Positions 36,296 to 45,600 are shown, numbered from the stretch's first letter. The stretch: DNA of 64,000 nt from Lachnospiraceae bacterium (GCA_022790855.1 JAAVYA010000043.1:20874-84873), one strand, 5' to 3'. A program made the numbers and translations. The notes: generated by a model from the letters alone, not told the origin.

Positions 36296-37252
36296 ATGAA
36301 GTGGGAAAAATACACCATAAAGACGACGACAGAGGCGGAGGACTATATTAGCAGCGCCCTTGCAGACCTGGGGGTGGAAGGCGTACAGATTGAGGACAAT
36401 ATACCTCTCTCCCCTGAGGATCAAAAGAAACTATATATTGATATCCTGCCCGCTCTGCCCCCGGACGAAGGGATTGCTTTTGTCAGCTTTTTTCTGGAAG
36501 AAGGGGCGTCCACAACCGAGGAGCTGCTGGCTAACGTCCGGGAAGAATTGGAAAGGCTTCGGGCCTTTGTAGATGTGGGAGAAGGGACCATTTCCCGGGG
36601 AGAGACGGAGGATAAGGATTGGATTGATAACTGGAAGCAGTATTTTAAAGCTTTTTCCATAGATGATATTTATATTAAGCCCACCTGGGAAGACCAGCCG
36701 TTTGAGGGAGATTACCGCTGCGTCATAGAGATCGATCCGGGGACGACCTTTGGCACAGGCAAGCACGAGACGACCCAGCTTTGCATCCGACAGCTGCGCA
36801 AATTTATGAAGCCAGGGGCTGCGGTACTGGATGTGGGCTGCGGCAGCGGGATTTTATCCATTGTCAGCCTAAAGCTGGGAGCCGGCGTGGTGAACGGAAC
36901 CGATGTGGATCCTATCTGTATGGAAGCCGTGAAAGAGAATATGGAAGTGAACCATCTTGCGGAGAAGATGGGGCGTTTTTATCAGGGCGATTTGACAACG
37001 GACCAAAAGCTTCAGGAACAAGTGGGGGCGGAATGTTACGATATTGTAGTGGCCAATATATTGGCGGATATTATCATTCCCCTGGCTCCGGCCCTGTTTG
37101 GCCGGTTAAAAAAGAGCGGCGTCTGTATCACTTCCGGCATCATTGATTTTAAGGAACATGAGGTAACAGAAGCCTTGAAAGCAGCAGGATTTACCATTGT
37201 TGAGACGACCCGCCAGGGAGAATGGGTTAGCATTACGGCACAAAGGCCGTGA
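36296..37252 (+). CDS. prmA: Ribosomal protein L11 methyltransferase
   Basis: The C-terminal half is a class I methyltransferase with VLDVGCGSGILSIV (about 183-196) and the catalytic-site phrase VVANILADIIIPLAP. The N-terminal substrate-recognition domain begins KWEKYTIKTTTEAEDYI. Length of 318 residues is normal. It trimethylates ribosomal protein L11. In Firmicutes prmA usually follows dnaJ; here 4.6 kb separates them. RsmE follows after 33 nt. Confidence 0.95.
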   Translation: MKWEKYTIKTTTEAEDYISSALADLGVEGVQIEDNIPLSPEDQKKLYIDILPALPPDEGIAFVSFFLEEGASTTEELLANVREELERLRAFVDVGEGTISRGETEDKDWIDNWKQYFKAFSIDDIYIKPTWEDQPFEGDYRCVIEIDPGTTFGTGKHETTQLCIRQLRKFMKPGAAVLDVGCGSGILSIVSLKLGAGVVNGTDVDPICMEAVKENMEVNHLAEKMGRFYQGDLTTDQKLQEQVGAECYDIVVANILADIIIPLAPALFGRLKKSGVCITSGIIDFKEHEVTEALKAAGFTIVETTRQGEWVSITAQRP

Positions 37253-37285
37253 GTTTGACGGACATATTGTGCCCAGGAGGAGACG

Positions 37286-38020
37286 ATGTATCAGTTTTTT
37301 GTAGAAGGCAGCCAGGTGGCCGACGGACAGATTGAGATTACCGGCAATGATGTGAACCATATCAAAAACGTACTGCGCATGAAACCAGGCGCACAGGTGC
37401 GGGTCAGTGCAACCCAGGGGACAGATTATTTTTGCCAGATAGAGCAGGTAGAGCAGGAACGGGTGCTTGCAAGGATCTTGTATCAGGAACGGGAGACCAG
37501 AGAGCTTCCGGTGCATCTTGTTTTATTCCAGGGGCTCCCCAAGGGAGATAAGATGGAATTTATCATCCAGAAAGCCGTGGAATTAGGGATATCTGAGATT
37601 GTCCCGGTGGCTATGAGAAACTGCGTGGTAAAGCTGGACGAAAAAAAGGCTGCCGCAAAGAAAAGGCGGTGGCAGGCCATTGCAGAAAGCGCAGCCAAAC
37701 AGTCAAAACGCAGCCGCATTCCTGTGATCTGTGACGTTATGGATTTTGAAGAGGCGCTCACATACGGCGAGACCTTGGATCTTAGGCTGGTTCCCTATGA
37801 GAATCAGCGTGGGATGGAGCACACCAGAGAGATTCTGGGCGGTTTGAGACGGGAAGGAAGCATAGGGATCTTCATTGGCCCGGAGGGAGGCTTTGATCCC
37901 AAAGAGATTCAGGCGGTTCAAGGAAAGGGCGAGCTGCTTTCTTTAGGGAACCGGATTTTAAGGACGGAGACAGCAGGGCTGGTAATATTGTCCATGCTGC
38001 TGTACCATCTGGAGGAATAA
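37286..38020 (+). CDS. rsmE: 16S rRNA (uracil(1498)-N3)-methyltransferase
   Basis: This SPOUT-class protein (244 residues) has an N-terminal PUA-like domain (GNDVNHIKNVLRMKPG) and the C-terminal knot with IGIFIGPEGGFDPKEIQ, LGNRILRTETAGL. It methylates U1498 of 16S rRNA. CAGGAGGAG precedes the ATG, and the cysteine desulfurase gene starts 4 nt after its stop, so they are cotranscribed. Confidence 0.95.
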   Translation: MYQFFVEGSQVADGQIEITGNDVNHIKNVLRMKPGAQVRVSATQGTDYFCQIEQVEQERVLARILYQERETRELPVHLVLFQGLPKGDKMEFIIQKAVELGISEIVPVAMRNCVVKLDEKKAAAKKRRWQAIAESAAKQSKRSRIPVICDVMDFEEALTYGETLDLRLVPYENQRGMEHTREILGGLRREGSIGIFIGPEGGFDPKEIQAVQGKGELLSLGNRILRTETAGLVILSMLLYHLEE

Positions 38021-38024
38021 GAGT

Positions 38025-39182
38025 ATGGAGATTTATTTTGACAATTCTGCCACCACGAAATGCTCCCAGGGCGTGATGGAGCTGATGCAGAAAGCGTTCC
38101 TGGAAGATTATGGGAATCCTTCTTCCCTCCATCAAAAAGGCATGGAGGCGGAGAATTACATCCGCCAGGCCCGGGCACGGATCGCAAAGACGCTGAAAGT
38201 CCAGGAGAAAGAACTGATTTTTACCTCCGGGGGAACAGAAGCGGACAATCTGGCGGTGATAGGGGCCGCAATGGCCAATCGGCGGTTTGGAAAGCATTTG
38301 ATCACCACTAAGATTGAACATCCGGCTGTGGCGGCGCCCATGCATTTTTTGGAGGAGCAGGGATTTGAAGTTACTTGGCTGGACGTGGACAGGCAGGGGC
38401 GTATTTGCTTAAAACAGTTGGAAGAAGCCCTCCGGCCGGATACCATTCTCGTATCCATCATGTATGTCAACAATGAAATCGGCACGTTGGAGCCGGTGGA
38501 AGAGGCGGCCCGGATTGTGAAAGAAAAAAATCCCCGCGCCCTGTTTCATACGGACGCGATCCAGGCATACGGAAAATATCAAATCTATCCAGGGAGGATG
38601 GGGATTGACCTGCTGTCGGCCAGCGGCCATAAGATCCATGGGCCCAAGGGCGTGGGATTTTTATATAAAAGGGAAAAAGTGAAGCTTTCCCCGATCTTGT
38701 TTGGGGGAGGACATCAGTGGGGAATGCGTTCCGGTACGGAAAATGTGCCGGGAATTGCAGGGCTTGGCCAGGCGGCCATGGAAGCTTATGAAGACCTATT
38801 GGGAAAGCAGGAACATCTTTTAAAGCTTCGGGAACATTTTTTGCAGGGATTAGAAGGAGTGGAATGGGCTCACGTGAATGGGAGCCTGAGCCAGGAAGAA
38901 GGGGCGTATCATATTGTAAGCGTCAGCTTTGACAAGGTGCGCAGTGAAGTATTGCTCCATGCCCTGGAGGAGAGGGGCATCTATGTATCCGCCGGAAGCG
39001 CCTGTTCCTCCAATAAGCCTGCCGTCAGCGAGACATTAAAAAACATTGGGCTCGACCAGGCGCACCTGGGCTCCACGTTGCGGTTTAGCTTTAGTATATA
39101 TAATACGCAGGAAGAAGTAGACCGCTGTATCAAGGCATTAAAAGAGCTGGTTCCTGTGCTTGCCAGATACACCAGGCATTAG
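38025..39182 (+). CDS. Cysteine desulfurase (NifS/IscS type)
   Basis: The 385-residue PLP enzyme begins YFDNSATTKCSQGV. It has the PLP Lys203 in SGHKIHGPKG and the catalytic Cys327 in SAGSACSSNKPAVS. It removes sulfur from cysteine as a protein-bound persulfide. ThiI, the next gene, needs exactly such a persulfide donor, so the pair probably makes 4-thiouridine in tRNA (a NifZ-like role), rather than serving general iron-sulfur assembly. Confidence 0.92.
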   Translation: MEIYFDNSATTKCSQGVMELMQKAFLEDYGNPSSLHQKGMEAENYIRQARARIAKTLKVQEKELIFTSGGTEADNLAVIGAAMANRRFGKHLITTKIEHPAVAAPMHFLEEQGFEVTWLDVDRQGRICLKQLEEALRPDTILVSIMYVNNEIGTLEPVEEAARIVKEKNPRALFHTDAIQAYGKYQIYPGRMGIDLLSASGHKIHGPKGVGFLYKREKVKLSPILFGGGHQWGMRSGTENVPGIAGLGQAAMEAYEDLLGKQEHLLKLREHFLQGLEGVEWAHVNGSLSQEEGAYHIVSVSFDKVRSEVLLHALEERGIYVSAGSACSSNKPAVSETLKNIGLDQAHLGSTLRFSFSIYNTQEEVDRCIKALKELVPVLARYTRH

Positions 39183-39254
39183 AGCGTGTCTGAACATTCA
39201 TTTCCGCCATGCTCTAGCCGCCGGCTGCAGTCCAATAAGAAGAAGGAGAATCGT

Positions 39255-40436
39255 ATGTTTCAAGCGTTTTTAATCAAATACGGAGAAATCGGCATCAAAG
39301 GAAAAAACCGCCATCTTTTTGAAGATGCCCTGATGCAGCAGATCAAATATGCCTTAAAGCCGGTGGAAGGGGAATTTAAGGTATCCAAGGAGCAAGGCAG
39401 GGTCTATGTGGAAGCGTTGTCAGAGTTTGATTATGAAGAGGCTGTGGCAAGCTTGGAGCGTGTATTTGGGATTGTGGGCATCTGTCCTGCAGTGCTGCTG
39501 GAAGATCAGGGATTTGACAAATTATGCCAGGATGTGGTATCGTATCTTGACGCCTGTTATCCCGATAAACATAAAACCTTCAAGGTTCATGCAAGAAGAG
39601 CCAGAAAAGATTATCCCATGGAGTCTATGGAAATCAATGCCAAGCTGGGGGAGAAGATCCTTCAGGCCTTTCCAGAGATGAAAGTGGACGTACATGAACC
39701 GGAGATTTTATTGAATATTGAAATCCGTCAGAAGATCAATCTTTATTCCCAGGTGATCCCTGGTCCCGGCGGCATGCCTGTGGGAACCAGCGGCAAAGGG
39801 ATGCTCTTGCTGTCCGGGGGGATCGACAGCCCGGTGGCAGGGTATATGATTGCCAAACGGGGAGTCAAAATCGATGCGGTATACTTTCACGCGCCGCCTT
39901 ATACCAGTGAACGGGCGAAGCAGAAGGTCGTGGATCTGGCAAAGCTGGTGGCCCGCTACAGCGGCCCGATTTATTTGAAGGTCGTGAATTTTACAGATAT
40001 TCAGTTATACATTTATGAAAAATGCCCTCATGAAGAGCTGACCATCATTATGCGCAGATATATGATGAAGATTGCGGAGCATTTTGCCAGAGAGACCGGG
40101 AGTATGGGATTGATCACCGGAGAGAGTATCGGCCAGGTGGCCAGCCAGACCATGCAGTCGCTGGCTGCGACCAATGAGGTATGCACGATGCCGGTGTACC
40201 GTCCGCTGATCGGCTTTGATAAGCAGGAGATCATTGATGTTGCGGAACGGATTGGCACATATGAGACGTCTATTTTGCCCTATGAGGATTGCTGCACCAT
40301 ATTTGTGGCAAAACATCCTGTGACAAAGCCGAATCTGAAAATGATCCGGCGCTCGGAGCAGAAACTGGCGGAAAAAATAGACGAAATGGTACAGGCCGCC
40401 ATTGAAACGGCAGAAACGATCATTGTGCGTGAATAG
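39255..40436 (+). CDS. thiI: tRNA 4-thiouridine synthetase ThiI
   Basis: The 393-residue protein begins MFQAFLIKYGEIGIKGKNR (ferredoxin-like and THUMP domains) and has the ATP-pyrophosphatase P-loop LLSGGIDSPVAGYM (about 180). No C-terminal rhodanese domain is present, as usual in Firmicutes. It activates U8 of tRNA with ATP and inserts sulfur from the upstream desulfurase. AAGGAG precedes the ATG at 39255; an in-frame start at 39186 would add a Ser/Lys-rich, non-conserved stretch. Confidence 0.94.
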   Translation: MFQAFLIKYGEIGIKGKNRHLFEDALMQQIKYALKPVEGEFKVSKEQGRVYVEALSEFDYEEAVASLERVFGIVGICPAVLLEDQGFDKLCQDVVSYLDACYPDKHKTFKVHARRARKDYPMESMEINAKLGEKILQAFPEMKVDVHEPEILLNIEIRQKINLYSQVIPGPGGMPVGTSGKGMLLLSGGIDSPVAGYMIAKRGVKIDAVYFHAPPYTSERAKQKVVDLAKLVARYSGPIYLKVVNFTDIQLYIYEKCPHEELTIIMRRYMMKIAEHFARETGSMGLITGESIGQVASQTMQSLAATNEVCTMPVYRPLIGFDKQEIIDVAERIGTYETSILPYEDCCTIFVAKHPVTKPNLKMIRRSEQKLAEKIDEMVQAAIETAETIIVRE

Positions 40437-40477
40437 TACAGCAGGCAAAGAATGTAGAACAATCTTTCCTAATAAGA

Positions 40478-40506
40478 TAAAAAATCCCCCGGAAACTTCC
40501 GGAGGA
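40478..40506 (-). terminator. Terminator of the HPr-like gene
   Basis: On the minus strand the stem TCCTCCGGAA/TTCCGGGGGA is followed by seven Ts (40484-40478). Confidence 0.8.
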
Positions 40507-40523
40507 TAGAAACCTTATGATTG

Positions 40524-40757
40524 TTAAATCAGATATGGCTTTAAAACTTCCAGGATCTCATCCATATTTGCTTCGGAATGGATGGCCAGGTCAATGGGTT
40601 TGGAAAGATCCAGGCTGAAAATGCCCATGATGGATTTTGCATCAATGACATATCTGCCGGAGATCAGATCAAAATCATAATCGAATTGAGTGATGGCGTT
40701 TACAAAGGACTTCACCCGGTCGATAGAGTTTAAAGAAATTTGTACTGTTTTCATCAT
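40524..40757 (-). CDS. HPr-like protein without the phosphorylatable His
   Basis: The 77-residue protein has the HPr fold pattern: an AKSIMGIFSLDLS stretch like the Ser46 region of HPr (here KSIMGI), and the terminal helix ending LEVLKPYLI. At the active-site position, where HPr has GIHARPA, the sequence is SIDRVKSF, so His15 is replaced by Asp13. It cannot carry phosphate in the PTS in the usual way. AAGGAGG lies 8 nt before the first of two ATGs. It is transcribed alone against its neighbours. A regulatory role is possible, but I do not know its function. Confidence 0.78.
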   Translation of the reverse strand: MMKTVQISLNSIDRVKSFVNAITQFDYDFDLISGRYVIDAKSIMGIFSLDLSKPIDLAIHSEANMDEILEVLKPYLI

Positions 40758-40888
40758 AAAGAAAACCTCCTTGGGATTATTATTGTTCCAATATATGTAG
40801 AACTCATAGTTTCTTTAATAGTAACGGTTTTGGTAATAAAAGTCAAGAGCGAGCTTTCACAACTTTTGGGGGGGAGGATGGATAGAAT

Positions 40889-42211
40889 ATGAAGAAAGCG
40901 GCACTGCACAATTTGGGATGCAAAGTAAACGCCTATGAGACGGAAGCCATGCAGCAGATGTTGGAAGAAAAGGGGTATGAAATCGTTCCTTTTTCAGAGA
41001 AAGCGGACGTATATGTGATCAATACTTGTTCTGTTACCAATGTGGCGGACAAGAAATCGCGGCAAATGATCCACAGGGCCAGACGGCAGAACCCCAATGG
41101 AATTGTGGTGGCTGCAGGCTGTTATGTGCAGACTAAAAAAGAACAGGTTTTAGCGGACTGTGATATTGATATTTTACTTGGAAATAATAAAAAACATGAT
41201 TTGATTTATTTATTGGAAGAATTTGAAAAACAGCGTGGGGAAAAAAAGGCAGAGATCATGGATATAGGCGGCCCTACCCAGTACGAGCCCCTTTCCATTC
41301 GCCGAGGCCAGGAGCATACCAGGGCGTTTTTGAAGGTTCAGGACGGCTGTAATCAGTTTTGCAGTTATTGTATCATTCCCTATGCCAGAGGCCGCATCAG
41401 AAGCCGGGGGATGGAGGATGTACTTAAGGAAGCCAGGCGCCTTGCGGCAAACGGCCATAAAGAACTGGTGCTTACCGGAATTCATCTAAGTTCTTACGGT
41501 GTGGACACCGGAACGGATTTGTTTCATTTGATCCGGGCGGTGCATGAAGTGGAAGGTATCCGGCGGATCCGTCTTGGTTCCCTGGAACCAAAGATAGTAA
41601 CGAGAGCCTTTGCCCAAAAGCTGTCCGCAATGCCAAAAGTCTGTCCCCATTTCCATCTCTCCCTGCAAAGCGGCTGCGATACGGTGCTGAAACGCATGAA
41701 TCGGAAGTATACTGCCGGGGAATATAGGGAAAGCTGTGAGTATCTGCGGGAATTCTTTGCACATCCGGCTATTACCACGGATGTGATCGTGGGATTCCCA
41801 GGAGAAACGGAGGAAGAATTTAAAACTACCCGGAATTTTTTGCGGGAAATCGGTTTTTTTGAGGTACATGTATTTCCTTATTCCAAACGCCAGGGCACCA
41901 AAGCGGCCGAAATGCAGGGACAGATTCCGGAGGAAGTGAAGACGGCCCGCAGCAAAATTTTGCTGGAAGACAAAAAAGGACTGGGAGAAAATTTTGCCTC
42001 CTGGTATCAGGGACGTTCTGTGGAAGTATTGTTGGAGGAAGAGACTTTATTGGAAGGGAAACGCTGTTACATGGGCCATACTCCGGAATACGTAAAAGCC
42101 ATTTGCTTCGGCGGGGAGAATTTACAGAATAAGATGGTGAAAGGATACGTGAAAGGGCAGCTTTGCGGTCACATCTTAGTTACTATTCACGGCCTGGAAG
42201 GCCGCTCATAG
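40889..42211 (+). CDS. mtaB: tRNA N6-threonylcarbamoyladenosine methylthiotransferase MtaB
   Basis: The 440-residue protein has the UPF0004 domain with Cys11, Cys47 and Cys78, the radical SAM cluster Cys154, Cys158 and Cys161 (CNQFCSYC) and a C-terminal TRAM-like domain. The N-terminus AALHNLGCKVNAYETE is characteristic of MtaB rather than MiaB or RimO. It converts t6A37 to ms2t6A37 in tRNA. A G-rich ribosome site (GGGGAGG) precedes the ATG. Confidence 0.93.
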   Translation: MKKAALHNLGCKVNAYETEAMQQMLEEKGYEIVPFSEKADVYVINTCSVTNVADKKSRQMIHRARRQNPNGIVVAAGCYVQTKKEQVLADCDIDILLGNNKKHDLIYLLEEFEKQRGEKKAEIMDIGGPTQYEPLSIRRGQEHTRAFLKVQDGCNQFCSYCIIPYARGRIRSRGMEDVLKEARRLAANGHKELVLTGIHLSSYGVDTGTDLFHLIRAVHEVEGIRRIRLGSLEPKIVTRAFAQKLSAMPKVCPHFHLSLQSGCDTVLKRMNRKYTAGEYRESCEYLREFFAHPAITTDVIVGFPGETEEEFKTTRNFLREIGFFEVHVFPYSKRQGTKAAEMQGQIPEEVKTARSKILLEDKKGLGENFASWYQGRSVEVLLEEETLLEGKRCYMGHTPEYVKAICFGGENLQNKMVKGYVKGQLCGHILVTIHGLEGRS

Positions 42212-42220
42212 TAACGATTC

Positions 42221-42259
42221 GGGGCGGCATTCCGAATTTTGCTACGCAAAAGCCGCCCC
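42221..42259 (+). terminator. GC-rich hairpin after mtaB
   Basis: GGGGCGGC and GCCGCCCC flank a 23-nt loop. There is no T-run. It stands directly before repeat B copy 1. Confidence 0.5.
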
Positions 42260-42263
42260 TCAC

Positions 42264-42317
42264 ACCTGAATCATGTTCTCACGGAATGCGCAGCCAGTGC
42301 GCATTCCTGACCCGTGA
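42264..42317. repeat. Hairpin repeat family B, copy 1
   Basis: The sequence from ACCTGAATCATGTTCTCACG to CCCGTGAA recurs in reverse orientation at 46706-46749. It contains GGAATGCGC and GCGCATTCC arms that form a hairpin around AGCCAGT. Outer TCACG/CGTGA pairs extend the stem. Confidence 0.8.
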
Positions 42318-42365
42318 AAAGTAATACATCTTACATCTTGAGATAGATTCCATAGAAAATATAGA

Positions 42366-42394
42366 TTGAATTTTCATATCATTTATATTAGAAT
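42366..42394 (+). promoter_or_regulatory. Promoter before ireB, sigma-A type
   Basis: TTGAAT (42366-42371) and TAGAAT (42389-42394) are separated by 17 nt. Confidence 0.6.
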
Positions 42395-42445
42395 AGAAGA
42401 CAGGAATAGAAAAGAACGAAAGAACGAAAAGTTGGGGCGTGAATT

Positions 42446-42709
42446 ATGCAGGATAAAAATAACACACAATATTTTAAAGTGGAGATTGAAAAACAGATCA
42501 GAGTGGACGAGGTACTGGAGATTGTATATGCCGCTTTGCGGGAGAAGGGATACAATCCGGTGAACCAGATTGTGGGTTATATTATGTCAGGAGATCCCAC
42601 GTATATTACCAGCCATAAGAATGCCAGAAGCATGATTATGAAGGTGGAGCGGGATGAATTGGTGGAAGAGATTCTGCGCCAGTATATCAAGAGCAACCAT
42701 TGGGAATAG
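42446..42709 (+). CDS. ireB: IreB family regulatory protein (UPF0297/DUF965)
   Basis: The 87-residue protein ends in the conserved segments [20 protein letters not shown] and [17 protein letters not shown], typical of UPF0297. In Enterococcus IreB is a phosphorylated target of the IreK kinase and modulates cell-envelope stress; the same role here is inference. It is the first gene of the ireB-ruvX-DUF1292-fur-rnj run, a conserved order in Firmicutes. Confidence 0.92.
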   Translation: MQDKNNTQYFKVEIEKQIRVDEVLEIVYAALREKGYNPVNQIVGYIMSGDPTYITSHKNARSMIMKVERDELVEEILRQYIKSNHWE

Positions 42710-42717
42710 GAGAGGCC

Positions 42718-43149
42718 ATGCGGATTTTGGGATTGGATTTTGGGTCGAAGACCGTAGGGGCCGCCGTAAGTGACGAGTTGGGGATGACTGCCCAGGGATT
42801 GGAGATCATACGCCGGAAGTCGCCGGGGAAGCTGCGGCAGACATTGGCCCGGATCCAGGAGCTTACGGAAGAATATCAAGTGGAAGAAATCGTATTGGGG
42901 TATCCGAAGCATATGAATAATACGGAAGGGGAACGCTGCGAGAGAACACAGGAATTTAAAGAGATGCTGGAGAGAAGATGCAGTGTTCCCGTAACCCTTT
43001 GGGATGAACGCCTTACTACGGTGGAAGCGGACCGGACCATGATGGAGGCCGGAATACGGAGAGAGGATCGAAAGGAATACGTGGACAAGCTTGCGGCGGT
43101 ATTTATCCTGCAAAGCTATCTGGATTTCCTTTCTATGAAGCGTGTTTGA
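42718..43149 (+). CDS. ruvX: Holliday junction resolvase-like/pre-16S rRNA nuclease RuvX (YqgF)
   Basis: The 143-residue RNase H-like protein begins [20 protein letters not shown], with the first catalytic Asp at residue 7, and has [13 protein letters not shown], then [11 protein letters not shown] and a later Asp/Lys pair ([13 protein letters not shown]). YqgF processes the 5' end of pre-16S rRNA; the older name is putative Holliday junction resolvase. GGAGAGG precedes the ATG at 42718, 8 nt after ireB. Confidence 0.93.
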   Translation: MRILGLDFGSKTVGAAVSDELGMTAQGLEIIRRKSPGKLRQTLARIQELTEEYQVEEIVLGYPKHMNNTEGERCERTQEFKEMLERRCSVPVTLWDERLTTVEADRTMMEAGIRREDRKEYVDKLAAVFILQSYLDFLSMKRV

Positions 43150-43187
43150 ACTGCCGGCATCGGCTGGGAGTGCAGGAAAGGAAAAAG

Positions 43188-43448
43188 ATGGAGAAGATAG
43201 AATTCCGAGTGCCGGACAGCGATGAGACGGCGTTATTTTATGTGATTGAGCAGACCCGAATCAACGGGGTGGATTATCTGCTGGTGACAGAAGAAGAGGA
43301 CGGGGACTGCGATGCATTCCTCTTAAAAGAGATTCCCGGCGGAGAAGAGGGCGAGTCTTCCTATGAGATGGTGGAATCGGAAGAGGAATTGGAATATATG
43401 TCAAAGGTATTTGCATCCATCTTGGATGATGTGGATATTACGGTGTAA
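43188..43448 (+). CDS. DUF1292 family protein
   Basis: This acidic 86-residue protein starts MEKIEFRVPDSDETALFYV. It has the DUF1292 phrases GVDYLLVTEEEDGDCDAFLL and ends in an acidic helix. The family is widespread in Firmicutes next to ruvX and ireB, and its function is unknown. AGGAAAGGA precedes the ATG at 43188. The fur-like gene starts 2 nt after its stop. Confidence 0.85.
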   Translation: MEKIEFRVPDSDETALFYVIEQTRINGVDYLLVTEEEDGDCDAFLLKEIPGGEEGESSYEMVESEEELEYMSKVFASILDDVDITV

Positions 43449-43450
43449 AA

Positions 43451-43936
43451 ATGCTGCAGGATAAATTCAGGCAGATGCTGCGTGAAAAGGGACTGAAGGT
43501 GACAAAACAGCGGCTTTTGATACTCGAGGCGTTAGACGGCTGCAGTGACAGGCACCTGACAGCAGAAGAAATATATGAAATTGTAAAAAACGGCTATCCA
43601 AGAATCGGATTAGCCACTGTATACAGAACCATACAATTGCTATTGAATCTTGGCTTGATTGAGAGCGTTCATCTGGAAGACGGGTACGTGCGCTATGAGA
43701 TCGGAAAAAGCGGTGAGAAATCTCACCGCCATCATCATTTGATTTGCCTGGGATGTAAAAAAGTGATTTCTTTTCAGAATGATCTGTTGGATGATTTGGA
43801 GAACCAGATTTATGAATCGACGTCTTTTCAGGTGGTGAACCATGAAGTCAAGCTCTATGGCTATTGCAGGGAATGTCTGGCAGACAGGAATATGGATGAA
43901 AGTGAATTACATAACCAAAACGGAGGTGCGACTTGA
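43451..43936 (+). CDS. Fur family metal-dependent transcriptional regulator
   Basis: The N-terminal winged helix (LKVTKQRLLILEALDG, then HLTAEEIYEIVK and GLATVYRTIQLLLNLGLIE) is followed by the metal-binding HRHHHLICLGC and CREC, which form a structural zinc site. The 161-residue length is normal. Fur, PerR and Zur cannot be separated safely by reading. It overlaps the RNase J gene by 4 nt and belongs to the ireB run. Confidence 0.88.
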   Translation: MLQDKFRQMLREKGLKVTKQRLLILEALDGCSDRHLTAEEIYEIVKNGYPRIGLATVYRTIQLLLNLGLIESVHLEDGYVRYEIGKSGEKSHRHHHLICLGCKKVISFQNDLLDDLENQIYESTSFQVVNHEVKLYGYCRECLADRNMDESELHNQNGGAT

Positions 43937-45597
43937 AGAAAGGACAAAATTCAAAATTGAAGATCATTCCCCTGGGCGGATTGGAACAGATCGGAATGAA
44001 CATTACTGCCTTTGAGTACGAAGACAGTATTATTGTTGTGGACTGCGGATTATCATTTCCGGAGGATGATATGCTGGGGATCGACCTGGTGATTCCGGAT
44101 ATTACGTATTTAAAAAATAACGTGGACCGGGTGAAGGGATTTTTTATCACCCACGGGCATGAAGACCATATTGGAGCTATACCCTATGTATTAAAGGAAA
44201 TCAATGTTCCGGTGTATGCTACGAAGCTGACCAACGGGATTATTGAACATAAGCTGCGGGAACACAATATGGTGACAAAGGTAAAACGCAAAGTAGTCAA
44301 ATATGGGCAGCACATCAATCTTGGGTGTTTTAGGGTGGAGTTTATCCGGACCAACCACAGTATCGCGGACGCGGCGGCCCTGGCCATTTATTCTCCAGCC
44401 GGAACCGTGGTGCATACCGGGGATTTCAAGGTGGACTATACGCCGGTATTTGGCGATCCCATCGATCTGCAGCGGTTTGGGGAGATTGGAAAAAAAGGCG
44501 TATTGGCTTTGATGTGCGACAGTACCAATGCGGAACGGCCCGGATATACCAGTTCAGAGAAGACGGTGGGGAAAACCTTTGACCATATTTTTGCAGACCA
44601 TGTGAATTCCAGGATTATTGTGGCAACCTTTGCTTCCAATGTGGACCGGGTGCAGCAGGTCATCAATTCTGCTTACAAATATGGACGCAAAGTAGTGGTA
44701 GAAGGCCGCAGTATGGTAAATATCATTACGATCGCTTCGGAACTGGGCTATTTGAATATTCCGGATAAGACGTTGATCGATATCGAAGAATTAAAGAACT
44801 ATCCGGATGAACAGACGGTACTAATCACCACCGGAAGCCAGGGAGAATCCATGGCGGCTCTTTCCCGTATGGCGTCGAACCTTCATAAGAAGATTACGAT
44901 TCAGCCGGGGGATACGGTTATTTTCAGCTCCAGCCCAATTCCTGGAAATGAAAAAGCAGTTTCCAGGGTGATCAACGAATTGTCCAGAAAGGGTGCGGAT
45001 GTTATTTTTCAGGATACTCATGTGTCTGGGCACGCGTGCCAGGAGGACATTAAGCTGATCTATTCTCTGGTGAAGCCTCAATATGCCATCCCGGTGCATG
45101 GAGAGTACAAGCATTTGAAGGCGCAGGCCAGAATTGCCAGGGAGCTGGGCATTGCCAAGGAGAATATTTTTGTTTTATCCTCCGGAGATGTGTTGGAATT
45201 AGATGAAAACGGAGCGGCAGTGACAGGAGAAGTTCCGGTTGGGGATATTATGGTAGACGGCCTTGGGGTTGGAGATGTGGGCAATATTGTGCTGCGGGAT
45301 CGTCAGCATCTGGCGGAGGACGGCATTATCATCGTGGTGCTGACGCTGGAAGGAAGCAGCGGCCAGGTAGTGGCAGGCCCGGACATTGTAACCAGAGGAT
45401 TTGTATATGTGAGAGGTTCCGAAAGCCTGATGGATGAGGCAAGGATGGTGCTGGAGGATACCGTATCCTATTGCGAACAGAAAAATATTACGGACTGGGG
45501 AAAGATTAAGAATGAGATAAAAGATTCCCTGGGAGAATTTGTTTGGAAAAAGACGAAACGCAGACCGATGATCATGCCCATTATTATGGAAGTGTAG
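43933..45597 (+). CDS. rnj: Ribonuclease J
   Basis: The metallo-beta-lactamase core has HGHEDHIG (74-81), then HTGDFKVDYTP and a beta-CASP region with SGHACQEDI. The C-terminal domain ends KKTKRRPMIMPIIMEV, and the total is 554 residues. RNase J has endo- and 5'-exonuclease activity in mRNA decay and rRNA maturation. The start is TTG, overlapping the fur stop (ACTTGA), with CGGAGG upstream. Translation is therefore coupled to the regulator. Confidence 0.95.
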   Translation: MKKGQNSKLKIIPLGGLEQIGMNITAFEYEDSIIVVDCGLSFPEDDMLGIDLVIPDITYLKNNVDRVKGFFITHGHEDHIGAIPYVLKEINVPVYATKLTNGIIEHKLREHNMVTKVKRKVVKYGQHINLGCFRVEFIRTNHSIADAAALAIYSPAGTVVHTGDFKVDYTPVFGDPIDLQRFGEIGKKGVLALMCDSTNAERPGYTSSEKTVGKTFDHIFADHVNSRIIVATFASNVDRVQQVINSAYKYGRKVVVEGRSMVNIITIASELGYLNIPDKTLIDIEELKNYPDEQTVLITTGSQGESMAALSRMASNLHKKITIQPGDTVIFSSSPIPGNEKAVSRVINELSRKGADVIFQDTHVSGHACQEDIKLIYSLVKPQYAIPVHGEYKHLKAQARIARELGIAKENIFVLSSGDVLELDENGAAVTGEVPVGDIMVDGLGVGDVGNIVLRDRQHLAEDGIIIVVLTLEGSSGQVVAGPDIVTRGFVYVRGSESLMDEARMVLEDTVSYCEQKNITDWGKIKNEIKDSLGEFVWKKTKRRPMIMPIIMEV

Positions 45598-45600
45598 CTT

